Shown piece after piece: positions 15,001 through 23,215 of a stretch of DNA of 42,368 bases. Position 1 is the first letter of the stretch, and each line of letters opens with the position of its first letter. The notes below the pieces were generated by a model. The model saw nothing but the letters and a program-made list of their open reading frames with translations. It did not search any database and had not been told where the DNA came from. The position numbers and the translations under genes were made by a program. This stretch comes from a virus. Where the stretch lies: positions 1 to 42,368 of IMG/VR virus record IMGVR_UViG_3300041407_000034; one strand, 5' to 3'.

Positions 15001-15041
15001 AGCGGCACCTGATTGGCGCTTTTGACTTCCAACGAACCCAT
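12006..15041 (-). CDS. Internal virion protein D-like (ejectosome), 1011 aa
   Basis: Third of three consecutive internal virion genes and counterpart of phiKMV gp37 / T7 gp16. Very long, Ala/Gly/Leu-rich and largely helical. Near residues 168-235 are Gly/Ala-rich stretches (GFTLGRLASGTLGALSG), and near the C-terminus more Gly/Ala segments that could insert in membranes during ejection. No transglycosylase motif is seen at its N-terminus, unlike T7 gp16. The lytic domain is in the neighbouring protein instead. Strong AGGAG before ATG. A phage promoter lies inside its 3' part. Confidence 0.85.
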   Translation of the reverse strand: MGSLEVKSANQVPLDELQKALTPEAPTGLNADITDVDGGAAGAAVAQKYQQIQEQPVQAALAEANDSLGDKIKAAAEESYTGYIAEAMERSYNQQYADFDPTFQGARRAQDLITRMGIEQSESNLELLGSAGTAEDQLELAQGLMQHQNNQEILNRHGGYAIASGVLDPVTLLTDFATFGAARGFTLGRLASGTLGALSGTALTGAADVAGKSVTGFDYILNAGLTGGAMALFGGAGASRIAGGGNFNGLGRVSIPGTDGKVAKFVNDFTSETDKLMFATKDSAEAIKPLMDDPVRRGATLLNDNAPSFYRRFSNEFDGFMKSYDDILEAGLREQQGWSFVSRKLDLSGKYGTARDDMNKLVSEELLRRNDEWQKFGNVFNPPGANPLVKRLADESDRIHAAIGERARDAGVRGFENFTPQPGYFHRSWNESLVQGMERAQPGLPRSLIAQAALSGIKGIDANDADAIATALLQRVKDKAHGTRSDFLGGLGKTDTQFLREAMEASNMPQGKIDSLMFKIEQKASDQGTTKYGKHRLSFDMTTSVKAADGNTYRMADLIDTDLDRVMENYTSSMAGRAALAKSGVAGDDAGLEAFKRNYMETLKELPQAKQNELMDQLEGLIGDFTGNRPPQNVLGPVAQRVKAMADATMLSGSGLWQVAEYSTLAARHGFVETGKAFMKAFPGIKQILHNAKTNPDLADELSTVLQLDLSRDVRVRPWKRQHDVNLAASDTKFDRLLHAGKQAVPFLNGMKYVQANQARMNANLVLNKFARAAKGDTKALAEIKAYAPDLDWATVQKAITSNVTYNGKNATSMNWGGWSKSEIDSTMNVALRMMDDVILFSRPGQGSSFARSAVGQVMGQFQSFVALAHNKTLRGSLQNGGVGALATILAYQYPVTFLMVMLNEARKGDLDTTDAGLKTVAKQAIGYTAGLGFVAGAASIAGLTGGRAGMSVPLTGIMNAPARALGGADKMLNGEFREGSADIGKAATMVLPFMNAMPGTAMALDAWKGE
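12617..12634 (-). promoter_or_regulatory. Phage RNA polymerase promoter inside the internal virion gene
   Basis: Minus strand ATGTCACATACAATGGTA, identical over 18 bases to the two copies at the RNA polymerase 3' end, with TA before and AGA after. It would boost transcription of the tailspike, terminase and lysis genes that begin about 610 bases downstream. Confidence 0.75.
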
Positions 15042-15049
15042 GTGAACTC

Positions 15050-17653
15050 CTATCGTGTAATGCGGGTCCCCGAAAAGTGGGGAGCCATGCGTTTAATGAA
15101 CCACTCAACACGGTCCGGGGTTTGCGACGCCCAATCACTCGACCGGACTTCCTTAGTAAACTCGTTCCAGTCCTGATTGCGGATCGCGTCTGCGGTCTTG
15201 GTATGCTTCGCCAAGCCCTCGGCCCCTAATTGGAACACAGCACCGGACAAGCCCGCAAGTGCGCCTGGGTCAACGACCCCGAGCTGGCGGCCAATCTGGG
15301 TACCCTGCTGCATAGCGTCGTCGGTGTCCTCGCGGAACCACTGCTCGGCCTGCGCACGGCTAATCTCGTCGCCTTCCTTCATGGCACCCGTGACGTTGTG
15401 CCCTACACCCACAGCCAAACCGTTACGGTCCTTGTACACCTTGAGGCGCAGGCCCTCCATACCGGTAAGCTCCTTGCGGAACGTGTACGCTTGGCGCACT
15501 GGGATACCGTACGAGTTCCCGCCGTCGATCTTGAACGGACCACCGTCCATCTCAATGGCTTCGCCGAAGTGTGCGCGCTGCGCCTCCTCCATGACCTTGG
15601 TCTGTTCATCCTTGATGCGCTTACCTACGGCAGTGGGGTCGACAACGGAGCGCTGTACCACCTGCCCGCCCGCGTTGAGCTGGATGTTCTCCAGTCGCCC
15701 GGTGGCGCGGTTGAAGGTGAAGGACGACTCGAAGCCGTCAGCGGCTGGTGGGTAATCCTTAGAGAGTACCTCGCCGATGGCCTGCTTGTTGTTCGTACCG
15801 AACACCTGCTCAACCTGTACGCCCCGGGGCAGGATCAACCCACGTCGAGACTCACCGGTACCAAATACCCCGGACTCGCCTACCTGGATGGTGCGGGCTT
15901 GTACGTTCGCTACAGCCAAGTCCAGCGCTGCGTCCTCGTTCAAGCCCATGTTGTCGCGGTTGCTGGTGATGTTCCCCAGCTCGTCCGTGAGGGCGGTTGC
16001 GAGGTTCACTTGGTGAAACGAGTTCGTGGACAGGTTGGACTCACCCCGGAGGAAGTTCCCGATGCGCCCTGTGACACCGCTGTACGCCTCAGCGCTCACG
16101 CGGTCCATCAAGGTCTTGCGGAAGGTCTGGGTTTTCAAGCCCTGCTCCAGCGCGTCCAGCTTGGCGAACGCCTCCTTGTTAACCGCGTACTCCTTGATAG
16201 CCTGGGCAGGTGCTACACCGTTCTCCTGCTGTTTCAGGACGTACGCCATAGTAGCCTTAGTGTCCTCTGGCATGGCACCTAACAGCACCGCACGGGCGCC
16301 TGGGTTCTTCTGCTCAGCCGCGACGAGGGAGGTGGTCACACTGTTCAGGGCGTCCACGAGGTCGCCGGGCAGCTGCTCACCAGCAGGGGTCGCGGCGACA
16401 GAACGCAGAGCCTGACCGATGGTGTCCCCGAAGGACTTCGGCATTTGGCCGATGTCGAGGCCCACGGACATACCGGTCTGGATACGTTGAGCTAGGGGCA
16501 CACCAGCCGCAGCTAGTTGCTTGTCCACGGCCTCGATACCCTCAGCACCCGTGTACCCGAGCTTAGCCAGGGCAGTCAGGTCACGGTTACCTACAGCGAC
16601 AATAACTGCCTTCTGGTCGTCTTGGTTTGACATGCCGGTCAGGAAGGACTTACGCAGGCTCATTGCCTGCTTCGTGTTCATCCGGCCGTTAGTCACCTCG
16701 TTGGTGATATACGCGTCCACCTCCTCGGCGGTCTTCTTACCCTGGCCCAGGTCGAACTCAAACTGTGCGTTCTGCTCGACGACACCCAAGGTATCCTGCG
16801 CACTGGTACGGGTAGAGGATTCGCGGATAGCGGAGTCCAACGCCTTCCGGTCGTCGAAAGCCATATCGTTCAAGAACCCACCGTCCCGCAGCTTCTCGAC
16901 TACACCGCGCTGGTCAGCGTTCACGAGCGCGCCCAGGTACTGGGTACTGATCTTGTCGCGCATCTCGGCCGGGAGCTTATCGCTCGTCTTGAGGTCGCGA
17001 TACAGCAGCGCAGCGCGTTCGGTATTGGCGCTGTACAGGATAGGGTCGCCCGCAGAGTCCGCGAGGTCGGTAATGAGCTGGTTCCCTTGGGCCAAGTACC
17101 GCTTGGCACCTTCGGCGATAGACCACTGCTGATACGCACCAGCCTGCTTGGTAAACAGGGTGCGCTCCATGGCCTCTTGGGAATTCATCGCCTCTACTTG
17201 CCCCTTGGCGGAGAGGGTGCTGAACTTACTGGTAAAGGTACTGGCACGCTGTTGGACGAGCTTCCCGAACTCCACAGGGGACATGCTCTGCCCCTCCTTG
17301 GCGATAGTCGCCTGGAGTTCGCGGGCCATGTTCGCCTGCTCGATGCGGTAGTCCTCATCCTGGTACCCGCCGTTAACGAACGGGCGACTAAAGATGTCCC
17401 CGTCTACAGCGTCCTGGGCTTGGCCTGCCATGCGGGCACGCTTGCCATCCAGGTAACTCTGCTCCGCCTCTGCGGCGATTGCCCGGCCGGTAACTTGTTG
17501 GGCTACGTTGATGAGTCCGTCCAGGGCTTGGGTACCCACAGACGGCCCCGTGTAATCTGACTGCTGCACCTTACCGGCGCCGAGTTGGGTACCCTGCGCA
17601 ATGCGCATGCCTTGTGGCTGTAGCCTGAACTCTTGTGTGTTGCGGTCTACCAT
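15050..17653 (-). CDS. Internal virion protein C-like with C-terminal lysozyme domain, 867 aa
   Basis: Counterpart of phiKMV gp36, an ejectosome protein that carries a muralytic domain at its C-terminus. The first 700 residues are helical. From about 720 the segment EGLRLKVYKD (E733, D742) matches T4 lysozyme almost residue for residue and is followed by NGLAVGVGH. The T4 threonine (T26) is replaced and one residue is missing there, while the catalytic Glu and Asp remain. It would open a local hole in the cell wall during DNA entry. GGGGA precedes ATG. Adjacent genes encode the other two internal proteins. Confidence 0.9.
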   Translation of the reverse strand: MVDRNTQEFRLQPQGMRIAQGTQLGAGKVQQSDYTGPSVGTQALDGLINVAQQVTGRAIAAEAEQSYLDGKRARMAGQAQDAVDGDIFSRPFVNGGYQDEDYRIEQANMARELQATIAKEGQSMSPVEFGKLVQQRASTFTSKFSTLSAKGQVEAMNSQEAMERTLFTKQAGAYQQWSIAEGAKRYLAQGNQLITDLADSAGDPILYSANTERAALLYRDLKTSDKLPAEMRDKISTQYLGALVNADQRGVVEKLRDGGFLNDMAFDDRKALDSAIRESSTRTSAQDTLGVVEQNAQFEFDLGQGKKTAEEVDAYITNEVTNGRMNTKQAMSLRKSFLTGMSNQDDQKAVIVAVGNRDLTALAKLGYTGAEGIEAVDKQLAAAGVPLAQRIQTGMSVGLDIGQMPKSFGDTIGQALRSVAATPAGEQLPGDLVDALNSVTTSLVAAEQKNPGARAVLLGAMPEDTKATMAYVLKQQENGVAPAQAIKEYAVNKEAFAKLDALEQGLKTQTFRKTLMDRVSAEAYSGVTGRIGNFLRGESNLSTNSFHQVNLATALTDELGNITSNRDNMGLNEDAALDLAVANVQARTIQVGESGVFGTGESRRGLILPRGVQVEQVFGTNNKQAIGEVLSKDYPPAADGFESSFTFNRATGRLENIQLNAGGQVVQRSVVDPTAVGKRIKDEQTKVMEEAQRAHFGEAIEMDGGPFKIDGGNSYGIPVRQAYTFRKELTGMEGLRLKVYKDRNGLAVGVGHNVTGAMKEGDEISRAQAEQWFREDTDDAMQQGTQIGRQLGVVDPGALAGLSGAVFQLGAEGLAKHTKTADAIRNQDWNEFTKEVRSSDWASQTPDRVEWFIKRMAPHFSGTRITR

Positions 17654-17666
17654 TGTGTTCCCCTTT

Positions 17667-17690
17667 GCAGGCGGCTTGATTGCCGCCCGC
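17667..17690 (-). promoter_or_regulatory. Intergenic hairpin between internal virion genes
   Basis: A 9-bp stem with one wobble (GCGGGCGGC and GCCGCCTGC on the minus strand, loop AATCAA) fills the 57-base gap. No U-tract follows, so an mRNA stability or processing stem is more likely than a terminator. Confidence 0.4.
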
Positions 17691-17710
17691 GATACTACAG
17701 GTGATGTGCT

Positions 17711-18247
17711 TTACGTACCAGCACGAAGGGAGCCGAACTTAAACGCCTCAGACATGTACGCGGACCCCGCCGCCATCAGCCCGTTCAGTAACGGGGACTG
17801 CTGACCCAGGGTTGGGTCCGTCCGGCCCTGTAGACTGTTGATGGCTGAGACGGTCAAGTCGCGGAGGCGGTTCGACAAGTCGTACTCCGATGTCTCGAAG
17901 TTCTGCACAGTCGTTAACTTAGCGTCGTACAGCTCGCGGTCGATGTCGTCCAGCACCGCGTCGACGGATGCACCTTTGACCTGGGCTGCGGCGGCCTGCG
18001 CCTCGCCCTGACCCTTGGCGCGAAAGGCTTCCTTCTCGGCGGACTGCATTTCCTTCGCAGCCTGTACGCGCAGTTGCCCGTGCTGCACCATCAAGGCACT
18101 CACGTTCTGCGCGTTGTTCGAGAGTGTTTCCAGGTCAGCAGAGTACCGGACTTTGTTGTCCGCCTTAATCTGCTTCACCTTCTCCTTGTTCTCGATACCC
18201 GTCTTGATGCCCTGGAGCGCCGCCGTAGCGGCTAACATCCAAATCAT
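17711..18247 (-). CDS. Internal virion protein B-like (gp14 type), 178 aa
   Basis: Size, position after tail tube B, and composition fit T7 gp14 / phiKMV gp35. A hydrophobic N-terminus (MIWMLAATAALQGI) is followed by a long Lys/Gln/Ala-rich helical region (about 20-130) and a short Gly/Ser-rich end. In T7 this protein forms the outer membrane channel during DNA ejection. GGAGG nine bases before ATG overlaps the end of the upstream gene. Confidence 0.88.
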   Translation of the reverse strand: MIWMLAATAALQGIKTGIENKEKVKQIKADNKVRYSADLETLSNNAQNVSALMVQHGQLRVQAAKEMQSAEKEAFRAKGQGEAQAAAAQVKGASVDAVLDDIDRELYDAKLTTVQNFETSEYDLSNRLRDLTVSAINSLQGRTDPTLGQQSPLLNGLMAAGSAYMSEAFKFGSLRAGT

Positions 18248-18250
18248 GGC

Positions 18251-20599
18251 TTACGCCCTCCGGAATCGTTGATGGTAACGGAACCCGTACTCGATGCTAC
18301 GAATGTTCAGGTCGTAGTAATCATCGGTAAGGAGCCGCAGTTTAGCGGTGCGCATGTCCACCCGGGCCGGGATGGTTACCGTCTCCGTGTCTGCCAGGGG
18401 CAAGCCTGCGCCCAGTTGCTGGGAGTACAGCCGCATCGGAGTAGTCTCGGTGTTACCCGTCTGCCGCACAGCATCGCCCACGGTGTACACGAACTGCCCA
18501 GTGTTAGCGACAGAGACACGGTACCGGTGCAGGACGCCCCGCGTGGTAGTGATGGCTACGCCCTTCGCGTCCTTGATAACCGGCGAGGTTGGTTCAGCGA
18601 GCGACTGGTACTGGTACCCGACGACGTACACTTCTCCTGGGAGCGCCTCCGGGATGTCGAGGATTTGACTCCCACCACTCGGGGTGCTGCTGAACACCTT
18701 CTGTCCGAGGTACGCGTTCTCGCCTACGATCTTGAAGGCGCGTAGGTCGGTACCCATCGTCATGGTCACTGCTGGTACCGTGAGCACACCAGCCGTGCTA
18801 CAGGTGCTCTCGACGTAGTAGTCCAGGCGAGGTACTGTTGGGGAGATATCCCCGGCGCCACGTTGAAGGTCGATACGGCAAATCACCAACCGACCGGCTA
18901 CCCCGAACAACGTAACCAGTACGTCACCCGAGAAATACGCGTCGATTACCGGCCATGCGAACTCCCACTTGTGCCATGCGCTGTGTACCTTCTCAGCGGC
19001 GGACCACAGGTACTCGTGCACTAACAGTTCGTTGGGTTCGGCGGTACCACACACCATAATGTTCGACGTGGTACTGGACACCATGAAGCGGAACGGTCCA
19101 CGCACATACCGTGGGATGTGCGACGTTACGTCGTCCGCTACGTACTGACTGTCAGCGTACTGCGACGGCACCATCTCGTGCGCACCGACGTATCCCAGGG
19201 AGCGTGGGGCACCGAAGAAGATCGACCGGCCCGACGCTGTAGGCTCGGCGTTGGTGTCTACCTCATACCGAGTCATGAGCGCGACGTTTGCTGTCCGTGG
19301 GGTCACCAGTGAGCCGCCCGGGATAATCCCCTGGTACCGCTTGGAGAACATCACGAGGTCTTTGTTAAAGTTCACCGCGTATTCATACGGTGCCGTGAGG
19401 CTACCCTGCGCGGCTACTTCAATCGGGTCGTTATCCGCCACCAGTGAGAGCGTGCTACGGAACCAGCGCAGTGGGTTGTCGCTGGCGGATAGGCAGGCGT
19501 ACTCGTTCGAGAGGAACACCAGACGACCTTGGAACGCGGCCATGCCGGTGACGCCATCGGTCGCGAACTTCAAGAACGGGTTTGACTTGCTGTCACCAGC
19601 TGCCCGACGCTCGTACTGCGGCTGGTCGAGGGTATATGTCCCGTCGATGTTCCGCACAAGCCGTAGAGGCATGTTCGACAGGCGCTGCATATCCTTCCAG
19701 TCGGTGTCCTCCGTCCATACCTTGCGTGCGTCGTCGTACCGGTAGTACGTCTTCACGTTCGAGGCTCCGGTACCGATGATAACACCATCGGAGAACGGGA
19801 GGCGGGCAGGTAGCTCAGCCGGGTCGCGGATACTCATCGCGTTACTGGTGCGGATGTAATTCGACCCACTCACACTGGAGATAGTCGGCTGTATGCCGGT
19901 GGGGTTCGTCGCTACGCTCACGTACGCGCCCGCCTGCCCCAGGACAATACCACCGGTACCGAGGGCAGGCCACGCCGCGTTCGCCAAGGTGACGAGCTGT
20001 GCGGCAATGTAGTCAGGGGTAGACTTGTCCGCGTCACCTGCGGTCTGCCCGTTCGGTGTGGTGTACGTCACGTCTACAGAGGCGCCAGTGAGGCGGTTTG
20101 TGCAGGTCACGGTGTACGGCTTGGAGAACGCACCGGTGACGATGTAGAAGTACCCACGGCTGTTAGGGTCCGGGTACAGGGCCTTATCCGGCGCGTCCTC
20201 AATCGTTGGCTTCTGGTTCACGTTGCAGATGAACACGGCGTCGTTCAAGGTCACGAGGCGCAGGGAGCGGGCCACCGCGTCCACGAGGTACGTGTTTGAG
20301 AACGTACCCAGGATGGTGCCGGAGTTCTCCTCTACGACGCGCAGGGTACCCGTCCCGCTGTCCACTACGATAGACACGGCTACGCCGCCCATGTCGGTGT
20401 TGTACTGCTTGACCTTGTTGGTGGCACTGAACGTGCCCAGGTCGGCCACGACACCCACGGACGCACGTCGACGGAGGCCGCCCACGAGGTCCGATGTCAT
20501 GTTCACCTGTGCCTCTAACTGCCCTGGAAGGCGGTCTTGGGGTGCTTGTTGGCTTACCCCAAACAGGAGGTTCTGGTAAGCGCTCTCATTGTACGCCAT
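18251..20599 (-). CDS. Tail tubular protein B (tail nozzle), 782 aa
   Basis: Matches T7 gp12 / phiKMV gp34 in length and position, and in its N-terminus (YQNLLFGVSQQAPQDRLPGQ), a conserved opening of this family. The rest is beta-rich, consistent with a propeller-like nozzle. Six copies would close the distal end of the short tail. Its ATG overlaps the end of tail tube A behind GAGG. Confidence 0.95.
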   Translation of the reverse strand: MAYNESAYQNLLFGVSQQAPQDRLPGQLEAQVNMTSDLVGGLRRRASVGVVADLGTFSATNKVKQYNTDMGGVAVSIVVDSGTGTLRVVEENSGTILGTFSNTYLVDAVARSLRLVTLNDAVFICNVNQKPTIEDAPDKALYPDPNSRGYFYIVTGAFSKPYTVTCTNRLTGASVDVTYTTPNGQTAGDADKSTPDYIAAQLVTLANAAWPALGTGGIVLGQAGAYVSVATNPTGIQPTISSVSGSNYIRTSNAMSIRDPAELPARLPFSDGVIIGTGASNVKTYYRYDDARKVWTEDTDWKDMQRLSNMPLRLVRNIDGTYTLDQPQYERRAAGDSKSNPFLKFATDGVTGMAAFQGRLVFLSNEYACLSASDNPLRWFRSTLSLVADNDPIEVAAQGSLTAPYEYAVNFNKDLVMFSKRYQGIIPGGSLVTPRTANVALMTRYEVDTNAEPTASGRSIFFGAPRSLGYVGAHEMVPSQYADSQYVADDVTSHIPRYVRGPFRFMVSSTTSNIMVCGTAEPNELLVHEYLWSAAEKVHSAWHKWEFAWPVIDAYFSGDVLVTLFGVAGRLVICRIDLQRGAGDISPTVPRLDYYVESTCSTAGVLTVPAVTMTMGTDLRAFKIVGENAYLGQKVFSSTPSGGSQILDIPEALPGEVYVVGYQYQSLAEPTSPVIKDAKGVAITTTRGVLHRYRVSVANTGQFVYTVGDAVRQTGNTETTPMRLYSQQLGAGLPLADTETVTIPARVDMRTAKLRLLTDDYYDLNIRSIEYGFRYHQRFRRA

Positions 20600-20600
20600 A

Positions 20601-21155
20601 TCAGGTCCTCAGGCTCTGCCGCCACCGCTGGACTTGCTTGCGGGTACGGCTGTTTTGTTTACGGGAGACTGTGTGGTCCCCGTTCATCTGCCGCACGAAC
20701 TCCCCTACACGCGCTAGGAGGTCCTTCGCCACGTCGTCCGTACCGATGTCGGATACGTACGTGTCGTACGCTGCGGTGTACGCGATGGCGTACTGGGCCA
20801 CCTCCGGGAGGTCCTCGAAAGGTACGTCCAGGATCAGTCGGCCGGGTACTGAGGTACCGACGAATGTCGACCCAGTGTCAGTCATACGCACGGAGCGCCC
20901 GACCCAGGTGTACGTGTCACCAGCCGGGAAGAACTTCAATGTGTCCTCAGGGACAGGCACGGTGCCGTCGACCTCCGGTTGTAGCGTGTGCTCGTAGTAC
21001 GTATTGAACCAATACCCCTCAGAAAGCAGGCGGATGCGTGCTTCCTCCAGCGCAGGGAGTGCGATGGTCAGGGTGCTGTACTGCTCGTCAATACTAGTGA
21101 CGGGGATTTCCCCTATCTTACGCAGGACGAGGTTTACCGCTTCGAGTAAGTTCAA
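20601..21155 (-). CDS. Tail tubular protein A (gatekeeper), 184 aa (TTG start)
   Basis: The longer GTG frame begins inside the terminator hairpin and is not credible. TTG at 21155 has GGAG eight bases upstream and opens MNLLEAVNLVLRKIGEIPV, the conserved start of the T7 gp11 family (LLEAVNxVLRxIGE). Twelve copies would form the ring between portal and nozzle. Directly followed by tail tube B. Confidence 0.93.
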   Translation of the reverse strand: MNLLEAVNLVLRKIGEIPVTSIDEQYSTLTIALPALEEARIRLLSEGYWFNTYYEHTLQPEVDGTVPVPEDTLKFFPAGDTYTWVGRSVRMTDTGSTFVGTSVPGRLILDVPFEDLPEVAQYAIAYTAAYDTYVSDIGTDDVAKDLLARVGEFVRQMNGDHTVSRKQNSRTRKQVQRWRQSLRT

Positions 21156-21171
21156 AGCAATTTCTCCAGAC

Positions 21172-21210
21172 CAAAAAAAGCCCACTCACCGGGTTAGGGT
21201 GAGTGGGCTA
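21172..21210 (-). terminator. Strong terminator after the capsid gene
   Basis: Perfect 12-bp stem (AGCCCACTCACC and GGTGAGTGGGCT) with a 7-base loop, followed on the minus strand by seven T residues. It sits just past the capsid stop. In T7 the main terminator for the phage polymerase occupies the same place after gene 10, keeping capsid mRNA more abundant than tail mRNA. Confidence 0.93.
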
Positions 21211-21214
21211 GGGA

Positions 21215-22207
21215 TTACGCGATGGTTACTTCCACCGACGCAGCGGCATCAGGACGACGCTGACCGATGTTGTAGGACTGGAAGGTATCCAGGACCCACG
21301 AGAACTCGCGCTTGTCTTCCCAGTAGTCGCCGGTCAGTGCATGCACTTGCGCGGTAACGAGGGTCAACGACGGGATCAGGGTAATCATCCGGCGCTTCGC
21401 CTGGGTGGCGGTCATGTTGAACGCGGTACCCAGTGGGTTGTCGGTGATAGCAGCAGTCACGACGCGTGGTGTCTCAACGACCTTCACACCGTTCAGGATT
21501 GCGATACGCGAGCGAGCGTAGTCGTTCACACCGCCGAGCGCTTGGTACTCGACGTTCATCAGCTTCTTGTGTTCCAGCAGGATCGTGAAGATACCCGGGT
21601 CCACATAGGTGACGGCCTCGGAGTACACGCGGTCGCCCAGGTCGCGGAGAATCAGCTTCTCGATGCCCTTACGGTGCGCACGGACCAGCAGGTCTGCGTC
21701 CGCTTCGCCGGTTGCGGCGGTACCGGTGATGGTCACTTGATCCAGGATGCCGTCGTGGAACGAGCCTTCCAGGCCAGCTGGGACAACGAAGTCGGCGCAC
21801 TTGGCCGCTTGGATGAGGCACGCTTGGTCGAACTGCTTCGCCATTGCGGTACCGTCCAGCTCTGCAATCTCCTTACGGTATTGCAGGTCAGTGGTCCAGT
21901 CGTCGAACTTGTCGAACTCATGGCGCAGGTACAGCACGGTGTCCACGGTCAGGTTGAACTTATCGTTCGTAACGCGGGAGTTCACCAGCGCTTGGCCCGA
22001 CTTACGGCCGCCCACCTTCACGTCGCCGAAGCGATCAATGCGGGCGACGTTGGTACCACGCAGGTTCCGAATGTTCATCACGTTCGCCAGCTGCGAGCTG
22101 TACGCGAAGGTCTTGTCCACGATACCGAGGTGTTCTTCGATGTGGATGTCCACATCAGAGTTCGGGCCGCCCCACTGTGGACGGGTCAGATCAGTCAATA
22201 CAGTCAT
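21215..22207 (-). CDS. Major capsid protein, 330 aa
   Basis: HK97-fold capsid protein of the T7 gp10 / phiKMV gp32 type, judged by place between scaffold and tail tube, length, and the family-like opening (DIHIEEHLGIVDKTFAYSSQ, then MNIRNLRGTN). Strong AAGGA before ATG. A terminator follows, and no frameshifted long form is evident. Confidence 0.95.
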   Translation of the reverse strand: MTVLTDLTRPQWGGPNSDVDIHIEEHLGIVDKTFAYSSQLANVMNIRNLRGTNVARIDRFGDVKVGGRKSGQALVNSRVTNDKFNLTVDTVLYLRHEFDKFDDWTTDLQYRKEIAELDGTAMAKQFDQACLIQAAKCADFVVPAGLEGSFHDGILDQVTITGTAATGEADADLLVRAHRKGIEKLILRDLGDRVYSEAVTYVDPGIFTILLEHKKLMNVEYQALGGVNDYARSRIAILNGVKVVETPRVVTAAITDNPLGTAFNMTATQAKRRMITLIPSLTLVTAQVHALTGDYWEDKREFSWVLDTFQSYNIGQRRPDAAASVEVTIA

Positions 22208-22303
22208 TGTATATCCTTAAAGCGAATGGGTTGGGTTGTACTACGGGCACAGCGAAGCGCTAGCAAGGGTCGCAGCTAGTGATATTCCCGACGCTTCTGG
22301 GTG

Positions 22304-23212
22304 TTACAAGCCTTGTTGCATACCTAACTGACGCTGGGAGCGCAGCTTCTGGTACTCGGCCTCTGGCAGGTTACGGGCGCTAATCGCCTTGATGTAATCC
22401 GCTTTCGACAGACCTTGTTGGGTACCGGGTTGACCGAGTGCTGGGGCGTTGTGCTGTACGCGGATACCCGCCTGCGTCGCAAATTGCAAAACTTGCTTTG
22501 CAGCGTGTTCCACCTTGGTACGGACGCCAGAATCAAACAGCTCTTTCATAAGCCGCTTGTCAGCTGGGCTACCCTTCTCGTTGAAGGCTGCCATTGCGGA
22601 ATCCCACTGCGCTTGCCCACCGGCCATAGTCATTACTGACTGAATGGTCTGGTCGGCATACTGCGTAGTGTACGCCAGGATACCCTCGGCGGTCTTGATT
22701 ACTGCGTCGGCACCATCACCTAGCACTTCCTTCAAGTACGCACGGTCAATGAATCGGGCGTCGCCCTCCTCTGCTGCGTTACCGAAAGCGCGGGTGGTGT
22801 CAATCTTTTTGTCGGCACAGATACCGTCGAGGTACGACACGGCGGCGGACAGGTTAGGGTCCTTGGACAACTCACCAACCATCGCCGTGACAGAACTGGA
22901 TTGCACAGCCTCCGCTGGCTTCTCCGCAGGAACCGGCACGGGCTCCAGGGCTGCAATAACTGGCAGGGCCGCTGCGGGAGCGGCTGCTGCTGGTTCTGCA
23001 TTTGGTTGGCTTACGTGCGACAGCATCGGGTTTACCGGTGCTGCCACGGGCTCGCTTGCGACCACTGGTGCCGGGGCAGCTTGTGGCTGCGTAACCGGGC
23101 CTTGGTCGAATGGAGTTACAGCCGGAGCTGGTGCAGCCGCTGGGGCTGGTTGAGCTGCGGCTGCTGCACGGCCTGCGAGGCCAGCGGGGAGGTTCTGTAC
23201 GTTACCAGTCAT
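22304..23212 (-). CDS. Scaffolding protein, 302 aa
   Basis: Located between portal and capsid as T7 gp9 / phiKMV gp31. The first third is extremely Ala/Pro-rich (for example AAAAQPAPAAAPAPAVTP), a flexible low-complexity arm. The C-terminal two thirds are helical and charged, ending near KLRSQRQLGMQQGL, the part expected to bind capsid subunits. It would fill the prohead and leave during maturation. Confidence 0.92.
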   Translation of the reverse strand: MTGNVQNLPAGLAGRAAAAAQPAPAAAPAPAVTPFDQGPVTQPQAAPAPVVASEPVAAPVNPMLSHVSQPNAEPAAAAPAAALPVIAALEPVPVPAEKPAEAVQSSSVTAMVGELSKDPNLSAAVSYLDGICADKKIDTTRAFGNAAEEGDARFIDRAYLKEVLGDGADAVIKTAEGILAYTTQYADQTIQSVMTMAGGQAQWDSAMAAFNEKGSPADKRLMKELFDSGVRTKVEHAAKQVLQFATQAGIRVQHNAPALGQPGTQQGLSKADYIKAISARNLPEAEYQKLRSQRQLGMQQGL

Positions 23213-23215
23213 GGG

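Noticed and set aside
16521-17132. Long plus-strand frames opposite virion genes (here and at 13342-14073, 32889-34130, 28689-30107)
   Set aside because: All lie antisense to recognised genes, with Arg/Ser/Cys-rich shadow composition and no ribosome sites.
17667-17690. Hairpin between internal virion genes as a terminator
   Set aside because: No U-tract follows, and the next virion gene needs read-through. Kept only as an RNA stem.
22257-22281. Short CTAGC/GCTAG inverted repeat between scaffold and capsid genes
   Set aside because: The stem is only five bases and lacks other features; likely chance.
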